Source: Bacillota bacterium (GTDB lineage: Bacteria > Bacillota > Clostridia > Lachnospirales > Lachnospiraceae). Taken from it: a stretch of 12,828 nt of DNA. Each line of letters begins with the position of its first letter. The stretch's first letter is position 1. A program made the position numbers and the translations under genes. A model generated the notes under the pieces. The model saw only the letters and a program-made list of their open reading frames with translations. It had not been told where the DNA came from and searched no databases. Location: positions 1 to 12,828 of the forward strand of contig JAEWMT010000089.1 in assembly GCA_023393095.1 (NCBI GenBank), read 5' to 3'. Of this stretch, positions 5,648-12,498 are shown piece by piece.

Positions 5648-6883
5648 TTAGATATGATAAGCTGCTTCACCGTGCAAAGTTACATCAAGTCCCGCTGCTT
5701 CTTCATCCTTATCGGTTCTTAATTTTAAAAATAAGCTGATCACCTTAAGTATCACAAAAGTCATCAAAGCTGTATATAAAGCACAGGCAGCGATTGAAAC
5801 CAGATGGGCGAGAAGTAATTTATAATTGCCATATAATAAGCCATCAGCACCATTGGGATTTACTTTGGTCGTAGCAAATATGGCAGTTGCTATAGCACCC
5901 CAGATTCCGGCAGCACCATGACATCCAAAGGCATCAAGGGCATCGTCATAACCAAGCTTTGCTTTTAGTATGACAATGGCAAAGAAGCTTACACATCCGC
6001 CGATTAATCCAATGATAAATGCGGAAAAGGGAGTTACATAACCTGCACCTTGTGTTATGGCTACAAGACCTGCGAGTGCTCCACTGATGGTTCCAAGTGT
6101 TGTCGGTTTTTTATTAATAAGCCACTCACATATAACAAAGGAAATGGCTCCTGCGGCAGCAGAGGTATTCGTTGTCAAGAAGGCATTGATTGCAACACCA
6201 TTGATAGCCAAAGCACTTCCTGCATTAAAGCCAAACCAACCAAACCACAGGATTCCTCCCCCTAAGATTGCCATAGGAACATGATGGGGGTTTGGATTAG
6301 GTTTTTTTCTCTTCCCTAACATGATGGCGGCAACAAGTCCTGACACACCGGAGTTGATTTCTACAACATTTCCACCGGCAAAATCGATTACGCCAAGCTT
6401 TTTCAGCCATCCCATATGATCACCGGAACCTGCCCATACCCAGTGTGCTATTGGGTCATATACTAAGGTTGTCCAGAGTAGAATAAAAAGTATGAAAGCA
6501 GGAAATCTCATACGTTCTGCAAATGCTCCTGAAATAACTGCTGCTGTTATAACAGCAAACATCATCTGAAATACGGCAAATAATAAGTGTGGTATCGTTG
6601 AAGAATATGTTGCATTAGCTCCTAAGCTGACATTGTTAAAGAATGACCAGTCTAAGCTTCCGATCATACCGAATTTATCGGGTCCAAAAGCCAGAGAGTA
6701 TCCAAAGAATAACCATTGTACAGAAATTATAACCAACGCCGCATAACTATGCAGTGTTGTACTTAAAACATTTTTACTTTTAACCATTCCTCCATAAAAT
6801 AATGCTAATCCTGGCACCATTAACATTACTAGTGCTGCGGAGAATATGACAAATGCCATATCAGCTCCATTTAATCCTTTCAT
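5648..6883 (-). CDS. amt: Ammonium transporter Amt with Glu at the first twin-His position
   Basis: A 411-residue Amt/Mep/Rh-family channel with about 11 membrane helices and the family signature DFAGGNVVEINSGVSGLVAA (167-186). Other conserved blocks are VPGLALFYGGMV (23-34), WFGWFGFNAGSA (213-224), AFGCHGAAGIWG (318-329) and the C-terminal GLDVTLHGEAAY. Aligned by eye with E. coli AmtB, H318 corresponds to H322 here, but H168 (in DFAGGTVVHIN) is replaced by E175. The same exchange occurs in fungal Mep1/Mep3. It takes up ammonium for assimilation and should form a trimer blocked by the P-II protein encoded next door. AAGGAGG lies 7 bases before the ATG. Expression probably depends on a long structured leader (7223-6884). 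Confidence 0.93.
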   Translation of the reverse strand: MKGLNGADMAFVIFSAALVMLMVPGLALFYGGMVKSKNVLSTTLHSYAALVIISVQWLFFGYSLAFGPDKFGMIGSLDWSFFNNVSLGANATYSSTIPHLLFAVFQMMFAVITAAVISGAFAERMRFPAFILFILLWTTLVYDPIAHWVWAGSGDHMGWLKKLGVIDFAGGNVVEINSGVSGLVAAIMLGKRKKPNPNPHHVPMAILGGGILWFGWFGFNAGSALAINGVAINAFLTTNTSAAAGAISFVICEWLINKKPTTLGTISGALAGLVAITQGAGYVTPFSAFIIGLIGGCVSFFAIVILKAKLGYDDALDAFGCHGAAGIWGAIATAIFATTKVNPNGADGLLYGNYKLLLAHLVSIAACALYTALMTFVILKVISLFLKLRTDKDEEAAGLDVTLHGEAAYHI

Positions 6884-7223
6884 GCATAAACCTCCTTGTT
6901 TTGTTCGAGCGGTTCCAGAGCATCTTTGCTTTGGGAAGTTGTCTCTTTCATGTTCTTTTTTCAGAAACCAGACTACTCATGCTTATACAGAAGTAAGGTA
7001 TACTTCTGTTGCCGCTTCCCCATTGAATGACTTACAGCATGAAAAATTTCTATGAATCTTTTGAAATAAAACAGTAGATTGTTTTAAAAGCAAAAAAAAT
7101 GGCTCTAAAAAAATGAGATCAAAATTAATTCTCATTTTTTCAGACGCCATTGTCTCGCTGAAAATTCAATTATAAGCAAGTGGATCGAAGATTCGATTCC
7201 TCTTTAATTGTTAAATCTACCGG
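6884..7223 (-). promoter_or_regulatory. Long structured 5' leader of amt
   Basis: From the predicted start near 7223 to the amt ATG is about 340 bases without a credible gene. In transcript order it holds a hairpin at 7200-7182 (imperfect GGAATCGA/TCGATCC), a small hairpin AGAC-AATGGC-GTCT (7155-7142), a U-tract terminator (7151-7092), about 80 bases of AT-rich linker, a 9-bp hairpin ACAGAAGTA/TACTTCTGT (7009-6987), a long-range match GGGAAG/CTTCCC (7020-7015 with 6938-6933), and a hairpin with a six-base loop AAAGAT near the ribosome binding site (6937-6913). Some of these exclude each other, as expected for a regulated leader. No known riboswitch class is recognised. Confidence 0.55.
7092..7151 (-). 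terminator. Candidate transcription attenuator in the amt leader
   Basis: On the - strand the base of the stem is AATGGC (7151-7146) with GCCATT (7103-7098). The inner stem is AAAAAATGAGA (7140-7130) with TCTCATTTTTTT (7118-7107), and it is followed by a further T-run down to 7092. It lies about 70-130 bases after the predicted amt promoter and 200 bases before amt with no gene between, so it would end the amt transcript early unless it is relieved. The 5' base strand also forms the loop of the upstream AGAC-AATGGC-GTCT hairpin, which gives an on/off alternative. Confidence 0.6.
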
Positions 7224-7229
7224 TTCCTT

Positions 7230-7258
7230 ATTATACATAAAAGTTTATAAAAATACAA
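7230..7258 (-). promoter_or_regulatory. Probable amt promoter
   Basis: On the - strand TTGTAT (7253-7258) and TATAAT (7230-7235) are separated by exactly 17 bases. It lies downstream of the aspartokinase terminator and is the best -35/-10 pair in the 580-base gap. The start would fall near 7223. Confidence 0.55.
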
Positions 7259-7332
7259 TAGTTATTTTCTATTGGTTCTATTCAAAGTGGAATGAACGTT
7301 GAATGTTATCGATTAGACACTACTTTATGGGA

Positions 7333-7393
7333 CAAAGAAGAATGAGGTATGAACACTGAATAGTATATATAGCCTGCTCAGTTTCATACCTCA
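7333..7393 (-). terminator. Intrinsic terminator of the aspartokinase gene
   Basis: Arms TCAGTTTCATACCTCA (7378-7393) and TGAGGTATGAACACTGA (7343-7359) pair with one bulged base around an 18-base loop. On the - strand the hairpin is followed by TTCTTCTTTG, an imperfect U-tract. It lies about 70 bases after the aspartokinase stop and separates that gene from the amt promoter. Confidence 0.7.
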
Positions 7394-7463
7394 AAGTGAT
7401 ACTAGTTGAATTGATTTCGAAGCTGGTATTTCCTAATGTCTGTAATACAATTTGCCCTGTAAA

Positions 7464-8783
7464 TTACTGCTGCACAAATATGTTATAGATAGCTCTGGTA
7501 GCTTCTTCAAAATCTTCTTCAGATACTCCGATGATAATATTTAACTCGGAAGAACCCTGATCAATCATTTTAATATTTACCTTTGCCTCAGCGAGAGCAG
7601 TAAAGATCTTTGCAGCCGTTCCTCTTGTCTTTTTCATTCCTCTGCCAACTACAGCGATCAAAGCAAAATTATCTTCAATTTCAATATGATCAGGATGAGT
7701 TCTGGAGATAATTTCATCTAAAACAGTTTTTTCCTTACCTTTGATTGATTCTGTGTTAACAATAACACTCAATGTATCAATTCCGGAAGGGATATGTTCA
7801 AAGCAAAGATTATTCTTTTCTAAAGCACGAAGAACATTACGTCCAAAACCGACAACATTGTTCATCATATCCTTCTCGATAGTGATTGCGGAAAAGCCCT
7901 TCTTACCGGCAATACCGGTTATGATATAATTACTGCTGTCCACAGTCTGGGATACGATCATGGTTCCAGGATCTTCCGGATGGTTGGTATTTTTAATATT
8001 AATCGGAATTCCTACGGTACGCACAGGGAAGATAGCATCTTCATGAAGTACGGTAGCACCCATATAAGATAATTCTCTTAGCTCCTGATATGTAATGGTA
8101 GTAATCGGTTTCGGATCATTTACGATTCTGGGATCACAGATTAAAAAGCCGCTTACATCCGTCCAATTTTCATAAATTTCTGCATTAATGGCTCTTGCTA
8201 CAATTGATCCGGTTACATCGGAACCGCCTCGGGAGAAGGTCTTTATTGTATCATTAGGCATACTTCCATAGAAGCCCGGAATAACTGCGTTTTCCATGGA
8301 CTCTAACTTGGGACCGAGCTTTGTAAGTGTTCTTTCCAGATCAAATTCGCCGCTTTCGTTAAAATAGAGAAGACCAACGGTATCTAGGAAAGGAAAACCA
8401 AGATATTTCGCAAGTACGATACTATTAAGATATTCGCCACGGCTTGCCGCATAATCACGACCAGCGCTATGTGCAAAGGAGGCTCTAATATACTTAAATT
8501 CTTCCTCAAGAGATAGATCAAGTGATAAATCCTTTATAATAGAATTGTAACGTTCTTCAATCGCGTTAAATTCTTTCTCAAAGTTTTCTCCTTTGGATGC
8601 TTTATCATAACAGTTATAAAGCATATCTGTAATTTTAATATCCTCCGAAAAACGCTTTCCCGGAGCGGAGGCAACCACATAACGTCTGTTTTTGTCAGCA
8701 TGAATGATATCCGCAACCTTTTTAAACTGATTTGCATCAGCAAGTGAGCTTCCACCGAATTTTACAACCTTTGTATTGTTCAT
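7464..8783 (-). CDS. lysC: Aspartokinase (aspartate kinase), monofunctional, with two ACT domains
   Basis: A 439-residue aspartate kinase, the ATP-dependent first step towards lysine, threonine and methionine (and diaminopimelate for the cell wall). The kinase domain carries KFGGSS (8-13), SRGEYLNS (114-121), SRGGSDVTGS (184-193) and WTDVSGFLICDPRIV (207-221). Two C-terminal ACT domains, about 297-345 and 373-436 (FALIAVVGRGM...IKMIDQGSSELNIIIGV), are expected to bind the feedback amino acid. I chose the ATG at 8783 because GAGG lies 7 bases upstream and the protein then begins MNNTKVVKFGG; the frame stays open nine codons further to 8810. The gene is monocistronic with its own promoter and terminator. 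The symbol follows general usage; which isozyme it is cannot be told. Confidence 0.93.
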   Translation of the reverse strand: MNNTKVVKFGGSSLADANQFKKVADIIHADKNRRYVVASAPGKRFSEDIKITDMLYNCYDKASKGENFEKEFNAIEERYNSIIKDLSLDLSLEEEFKYIRASFAHSAGRDYAASRGEYLNSIVLAKYLGFPFLDTVGLLYFNESGEFDLERTLTKLGPKLESMENAVIPGFYGSMPNDTIKTFSRGGSDVTGSIVARAINAEIYENWTDVSGFLICDPRIVNDPKPITTITYQELRELSYMGATVLHEDAIFPVRTVGIPINIKNTNHPEDPGTMIVSQTVDSSNYIITGIAGKKGFSAITIEKDMMNNVVGFGRNVLRALEKNNLCFEHIPSGIDTLSVIVNTESIKGKEKTVLDEIISRTHPDHIEIEDNFALIAVVGRGMKKTRGTAAKIFTALAEAKVNIKMIDQGSSELNIIIGVSEEDFEEATRAIYNIFVQQ

Positions 8784-8847
8784 AGATGATCCTCTTTCTA
8801 CGCATAACAAGTAGCGCTGTTATTTAATTAAAATTTATGTTTTTAAC

Positions 8848-8876
8848 ATTATATTATAAGTTTCTGAAATAATCAA
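8848..8876 (-). promoter_or_regulatory. Aspartokinase promoter
   Basis: On the - strand TTGATT (8871-8876) is followed after 17 bases by TATAAT (8848-8853); a second overlapping TATAAT lies at 8853-8858. The leader would be only about 60 bases long, too short for a lysine riboswitch. Confidence 0.6.
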
Positions 8877-8993
8877 TTATGTTTTCGACTACGTTTAAGA
8901 TGCGGTATTTGATCCGTCTTTAAAACGAGGCTAACGCATTCACCCCATTGAAGAGTGCTTATGATTTAATGTGAAGTTATAAATTTTATTTTA

Positions 8994-9022
8994 TTGACAT
9001 GCGAGTAATTCGGTGTTATATT
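8994..9022 (+). promoter_or_regulatory. Promoter of the GntR/ABC operon
   Basis: A consensus TTGACA (8994-8999) is followed by a 17-base spacer and TATATT (9017-9022), with TGT directly before the -10 (extended -10). It is the strongest promoter in the window by eye and lies 45 bases before the GntR gene. Confidence 0.8.
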
Positions 9023-9049
9023 GTGCATATATGATATATACAATATAAC
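9015..9049. promoter_or_regulatory. Operator dyad over the -10 of the GntR/ABC operon
   Basis: Ten-base perfect arms GTTATATTGT (9015-9024) and ACAATATAAC (9040-9049) enclose an AT-rich spacer that is itself nearly symmetric (CATATATGATATAT). The left arm overlaps the -10 element. For YtrA-type GntR repressors, which control their own ABC operon, this is the expected place and shape of the binding site. Confidence 0.65.
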
Positions 9050-9067
9050 GCCTCCGGAGGTGGACAA

Positions 9068-9445
9068 ATGAATATATTTATAAGCAATTCTAACGATAAG
9101 CCGATTTATGAGCAGATTACCTCGCAGATGAAACAGATGATTATCAGTGGAGAGTTGGAGGCCGGAGCTATGCTCCCTTCCATGCGCACCCTGGCAAAGG
9201 AACTTCGTATCAGTGTGATTACAACAAAAAGAGCATATGAAGATCTAGAACGGGACGGCTTCATTCATACAATCGTCGGAAAAGGAAGCATTGTAGCTGA
9301 AAAAAACCTGGAATTCGTAAGGGAAGAGCAGCTTCGTATTGTGGAGGAACATCTGACCAAGGCGATTGCCGGAGCAAAGACCGGTGGTATTAACATGGAT
9401 GAATTAATAGAAATTATGAAAATGATTTATGAAGAGGAGGCTTAA
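9068..9445 (+). CDS. GntR-family repressor, YtrA subfamily
   Basis: A 125-residue regulator with the N-terminal GntR winged helix (PIYEQITSQMKQMIISGELE, then GAMLPSMRTLAKELRISVITTKRAYEDLERDGFIHTIVGKGSIV, about 12-76) and only a short helical tail of about 45 residues, which is the YtrA subfamily layout; no ligand-binding domain is present. GGAGG lies 7 bases before the ATG. Its stop is one base from the start of the ABC ATPase gene. YtrA-type regulators repress operons encoding ABC transporters, often induced by cell-wall-active antibiotics; here the inducer is unknown. The dyad at 9015-9049 is its probable operator. Confidence 0.9.
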   Translation: MNIFISNSNDKPIYEQITSQMKQMIISGELEAGAMLPSMRTLAKELRISVITTKRAYEDLERDGFIHTIVGKGSIVAEKNLEFVREEQLRIVEEHLTKAIAGAKTGGINMDELIEIMKMIYEEEA

Positions 9446-9446
9446 T

Positions 9447-10343
9447 ATGAATGGCTCTTTAAGTTTGAATTATCAAACGGATAAAAATGCAATAGAAGTT
9501 AAAAATTTAAGAAAATGCTATAAAGATTTTACTTTAAATAACATTAGCTTTCATGTTCCCAAGGGATCAATTATGGGATTTGTCGGAGAAAACGGAGCAG
9601 GTAAAACCACCACAATCAAAGCAATTCTGGATTTGATCAGAATAGAGAGCGGTGAAATTAAAATTCTTGGAGAAAACAGTAAATCATGTTCCAGTGAAGT
9701 AAAAGCACAGATTGGAGTAGTATTTGACGGCAGTAATCTTCATGATAATCTTAATGCAAAGAATATTAATCTGGTAATGAAAAATATATATCAGAATTGG
9801 AATGAGAATATCTATTTCAGTTATCTCAAAAAACTACAGCTTCCTGAAGGTAAAATTATCAAAGATTATTCCCGTGGTATGAAGATGAAGCTTTCCATTG
9901 CAATCGCTTTATCCCACAATTCACGCTTATTGATTCTGGATGAGGCGACTAGTGGTCTTGATCCGATGGTAAGGGAGGAGATTCTCGATATTTTTCTTGA
10001 ATTCATACAGGACGAAGAAAATACAATCCTATTATCTTCTCATATTATAAGTGATATTGAGAAAATAGCGGATTATGTTACATTTATACATCAGGGAAGT
10101 ATTGTTTTTAGTGAGAGCAAGGATAATCTGATCTATCAGCATGGTATCATACATTGTAGAAAGGAAGATATCATAGGAATTGATCAATCCTTTATTGTTG
10201 GATTCCGTGAGAACAGTTTTGGTGGGGATGTATTGATTCGTAATAAAGATTCCTTTCTGAGACATTATCGTCAATATACGGTTGAAAGAACCTCCATAGA
10301 AGAGATCATGTTATTAGTTAGCAAAGGAAAGGAGTGGAAATAA
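9447..10343 (+). CDS. ABC transporter ATP-binding protein
   Basis: A 298-residue ABC ATPase with Walker A GENGAGKT (47-54), signature YSRGMKMKLS (141-150, RGM-K in place of the textbook SGGQ, common in this subclass), Walker B LLILDE (161-166) followed by ATSGLDP, and the switch histidine at H199 (LLSSHII). About 75 residues follow the core domain, as in drug/peptide exporters of the ABC-2 type. I chose the ATG at 9447, which has GAGGAGG 6 bases upstream; the frame opens earlier at 9429, inside the repressor gene. The gene sits one base from each neighbour. It should power the membrane partner encoded next; the substrate is unknown. Confidence 0.92.
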   Translation: MNGSLSLNYQTDKNAIEVKNLRKCYKDFTLNNISFHVPKGSIMGFVGENGAGKTTTIKAILDLIRIESGEIKILGENSKSCSSEVKAQIGVVFDGSNLHDNLNAKNINLVMKNIYQNWNENIYFSYLKKLQLPEGKIIKDYSRGMKMKLSIAIALSHNSRLLILDEATSGLDPMVREEILDIFLEFIQDEENTILLSSHIISDIEKIADYVTFIHQGSIVFSESKDNLIYQHGIIHCRKEDIIGIDQSFIVGFRENSFGGDVLIRNKDSFLRHYRQYTVERTSIEEIMLLVSKGKEWK

Positions 10344-10344
10344 T

Positions 10345-10998
10345 ATGAAGGGTTTGATATTAAAGGATTTTATTAATTTAAAGAAAAGTGTCAAGCTATT
10401 TGTAATCTTAATCGTGATATATGGATTTATGGCTGTTTCATCGGGAGATGGAAGCTTTTTCAGTACTATTTTTACAGTATTGGTTGCTGTATTAACATTA
10501 AGTGTATATTCCTATGATGAGTCGGCACATTGGGATTCTTTTGCTCTTACTTTACCGGTTACAAAAGAATTATTTGTCCTTGAGAAGTATGTAATTATGA
10601 TTTTATTAACAGCAATCGGTGTTGTGATTGGAATGTTATTTGGATTTGCATTGTATCTCACCGGAAGTATAGATAAAATACTACCGACTTTAACAAGCTG
10701 TGCAGTGGGGGCAGCAGTCGCTATCATATTTTATAGTATTATTATACCGTTTGTAATAAAACTGGGTGTAGAGAAATCCAGAATTCTGTTATTTGCGGTA
10801 TACATTATTCCATTTGCTATTACTGTTTTGGTAAGTAAGGCATTAAAGGCAGGTTCTTTACAAATACCGACGGTTATTATTGACATTGCTAAAACATCAA
10901 TGAAGTATGCATATGTAATTGTACCGGCTATATTAATCATAGCCTTAATCATTTCCTATATGATATCCGTAAATATATTTCGTAAAAAAGAGTTTTAA
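10345..10998 (+). CDS. ABC-2 type transporter permease
   Basis: A 217-residue membrane protein with six predicted helices (about 17-33, 37-54, 83-105, 114-137, 144-163 and 188-210). The segment YDESAHWDSFALTLPVTKELFVLEKY (56-81) is the conserved cytoplasmic motif of ABC-2 family permeases of this size (the ABC2_membrane_5-like group). The start follows the ATPase stop by one base, with AAGGAG ten bases upstream. It presumably dimerises and works with the ATPase as an exporter or as part of a cell-envelope stress response, as for other YtrA-linked operons. The substrate is unknown. No clear terminator follows, so the next gene might be read through. Confidence 0.88.
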   Translation: MKGLILKDFINLKKSVKLFVILIVIYGFMAVSSGDGSFFSTIFTVLVAVLTLSVYSYDESAHWDSFALTLPVTKELFVLEKYVIMILLTAIGVVIGMLFGFALYLTGSIDKILPTLTSCAVGAAVAIIFYSIIIPFVIKLGVEKSRILLFAVYIIPFAITVLVSKALKAGSLQIPTVIIDIAKTSMKYAYVIVPAILIIALIISYMISVNIFRKKEF

Positions 10999-11011
10999 CT
11001 TTGAATTCTCA

Positions 11012-11062
11012 CCTTTCTATTATTATTTCATAAAATAAAATATAAATGATAACATAGAAAGG
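11012..11062 (+). promoter_or_regulatory. Inverted repeat covering the ribosome binding site of the proline-rich gene
   Basis: CCTTTCTAT (11012-11020) pairs with ATAGAAAGG (11054-11062) across a 33-base AT-rich loop. The right arm holds most of the AAAGGA ribosome binding site (11058-11063) of the TTG-started gene at 11073. It could reduce translation when folded, but the loop is long. There is no U-tract, so it is not a terminator. Confidence 0.3.
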
Positions 11063-11072
11063 AATCCTTAGA

Positions 11073-11558
11073 TTGAATAGAGACTATAATCAGGATAATC
11101 TAAATGAGAGAGAGTATCTGTCTGATTACGATTCCTTCGAGCCGCAACCCGGTTTGGAAGGACAGCAGATGACACCACCAAGATTTGTTCCAGGAATGCC
11201 AGGGCGACCGATGACACCGCCACCAGGGGGGCCTCCGATGGGACCTGGAATGCAAGCACCCAGAACACCTCCGCCCAATTTTATTCCTCAGCCGCCAGAA
11301 ATGGAGCGTGCAGCACCGCTAGGGGAAGGACGGGGAGGTTTTGGTGTTCCTTTTAGACCGGGTAGACGAGTGGGACCAAGAGAACTCCGCCGATGTATTA
11401 ACAGCTTCACGTTTATTTGGTTGATTAACGGTAGTAGTTTCTGGTTTTTTCCAATCCAAGTTGACAGACAATTTATTCTGGGCTTCCGTTGGAGAAGAAA
11501 CCGTTGGGAATTTGAACGTATCAATGTAAACAGAATTTTATTCTTCCGTTGCTTCTAA
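11073..11558 (+). CDS. Proline-rich protein with conserved-looking aromatic C-terminal domain, function unknown
   Basis: A 161-residue protein starting at TTG, with AAAGGA 9 bases upstream. Three parts are visible: an acidic, polar N-terminus (1-30); a Pro/Gly/Met-rich segment (31-80) with irregular MTPP and PPP repeats; and, after a basic GRGGFGVPFRPGRR stretch, a compact aromatic C-terminus (103-161) with LRRCINSFTFIWLINGSSFWFF at 105-126, then a PIQVDRQFILGFRWRRNRW-type stretch and a final ILFFRCF. The C-terminal pattern resembles, from memory, a small domain at the end of uncharacterised clostridial proteins of varied N-termini. There is no signal peptide and no long membrane helix. Two cysteines (C108, C160) bracket the domain. 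It could be a spore or cell-surface protein; no function can be assigned. Confidence 0.72.
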   Translation: MNRDYNQDNLNEREYLSDYDSFEPQPGLEGQQMTPPRFVPGMPGRPMTPPPGGPPMGPGMQAPRTPPPNFIPQPPEMERAAPLGEGRGGFGVPFRPGRRVGPRELRRCINSFTFIWLINGSSFWFFPIQVDRQFILGFRWRRNRWEFERINVNRILFFRCF

Positions 11559-11576
11559 AATATTATCATGAATAAC

Positions 11577-11630
11577 AGAGGAAGCCTGTCAGACTGACAT
11601 TTCTATGTCAGTCTGACAGGCTTCTTTTGA
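11577..11630 (+). terminator. Very long hairpin terminator
   Basis: Twenty-base arms (11581-11600 and 11605-11624) pair perfectly around a TTCT loop, followed by TTTTGATT on the + strand. It serves the proline-rich protein gene. In the other direction it is followed by CTCTGTTATT, a poor U-tract, so it may not stop lgt. Confidence 0.9.
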
Positions 11631-11721
11631 TTATTACTGGTACCAAATTAATTAATTACGATATGGATCCTATTATGATTGGCATCACGCAGTAGAAAAT
11701 TCCATATTAAAAAAGATAAGA

Positions 11722-12498
11722 TTAATCTATTTTATCCGTTATTTTTTTTGATCTAAGACCAGTGATTAGTATAATTGCAGCTCCCAGGATAAAAAGAAAT
11801 ATGGATATGAACTGTGAGGTGGAGATACCGGCAATACTTCCGCGTTCGAGATCTCCGCGGAAGAATTCAAGGATGAATCTGCCCACACTGTAAAATACCA
11901 GATAAAAACCGGCAACCTGACCATCTGCCTTAACTTTTCTTGATAGATATACTAGTACAAAAAAGTTAAGAAAATCCAGAACACTGGAAATTGGTTGGGT
12001 TGGAACTAGGTGAACATCTTGAGGTGCATAATCGGAGTTGGGAAATACTAAGGAAAAAGCACTTTTGGTTTCTAACCCATAGCAGCAGCCGGCAAGTAAA
12101 CAACCGATACGGCCAAAACCTTGCGCTAAAGCAATGGAAGGCATTACTAAATCAAAATATTTTAAAAAATTTAATTTGTATTTTCTACAAAATAAATATC
12201 CGGCAAAGATACCACCAATGATACCACCATAAACAACAAATCCTTCTGCAAACTCCCCAAGAAGACTACTAGGATCGGCTATGATACTTTTTAACTGTGT
12301 TAATATGTATAACAGCTTGGCGCCAAGGATGCCTCCGATAGCACACCATATTGTCAGGTTAAAAATCAATTCATATTTCATATTTTTTTTCTTGGCACGG
12401 TATTCCACAGTTAGATAAGCAGCCAGAATACCAATGGCAATCATCAATCCGTAACCATGGATTACTAAGGGACCAATGTGGAGTAATTCGTTTTTCAT
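11722..12498 (-). CDS. lgt: Phosphatidylglycerol-prolipoprotein diacylglyceryl transferase
   Basis: A 258-residue, seven-helix membrane enzyme that moves a diacylglyceryl group from phosphatidylglycerol to the lipobox cysteine of prolipoproteins, the first step of lipoprotein maturation. Visible family marks are IHGYGLM (13-19), GFVVYGGIIGGI (86-97), the signature QGFGRIGCLLAGCCYG (126-141, with R130 at the position of the essential E. coli R143), VPTQPISS (165-172) and GRFILEFFRGD (206-216). The GC...AGCCYG form of the signature is that of many clostridial Lgt proteins, in place of GN...NGE. AAAGGA lies about 8 bases before the ATG. The gene stands alone on its strand here; no terminator with a good U-tract is seen after its stop. 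Confidence 0.93.
   Translation of the reverse strand: MKNELLHIGPLVIHGYGLMIAIGILAAYLTVEYRAKKKNMKYELIFNLTIWCAIGGILGAKLLYILTQLKSIIADPSSLLGEFAEGFVVYGGIIGGIFAGYLFCRKYKLNFLKYFDLVMPSIALAQGFGRIGCLLAGCCYGLETKSAFSLVFPNSDYAPQDVHLVPTQPISSVLDFLNFFVLVYLSRKVKADGQVAGFYLVFYSVGRFILEFFRGDLERGSIAGISTSQFISIFLFILGAAIILITGLRSKKITDKID

Noticed and set aside
6846..7055. Plus-strand frame of 69 codons in the amt leader
   Set aside because: It starts inside amt on the opposite strand, has no ribosome binding site and no recognisable protein pattern; the region is better explained as structured leader.
8810..9067. Lysine riboswitch or T-box upstream of aspartokinase
   Set aside because: The predicted promoter leaves only about 60 bases of leader, and neither the conserved T-box sequence nor the multi-helix lysine riboswitch is visible.
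9429..9446. Earlier start of the ABC ATPase at 9429
   Set aside because: It lies within the repressor gene with no ribosome binding site; the ATG at 9447 has GAGGAGG at the right distance and the family N-terminus.
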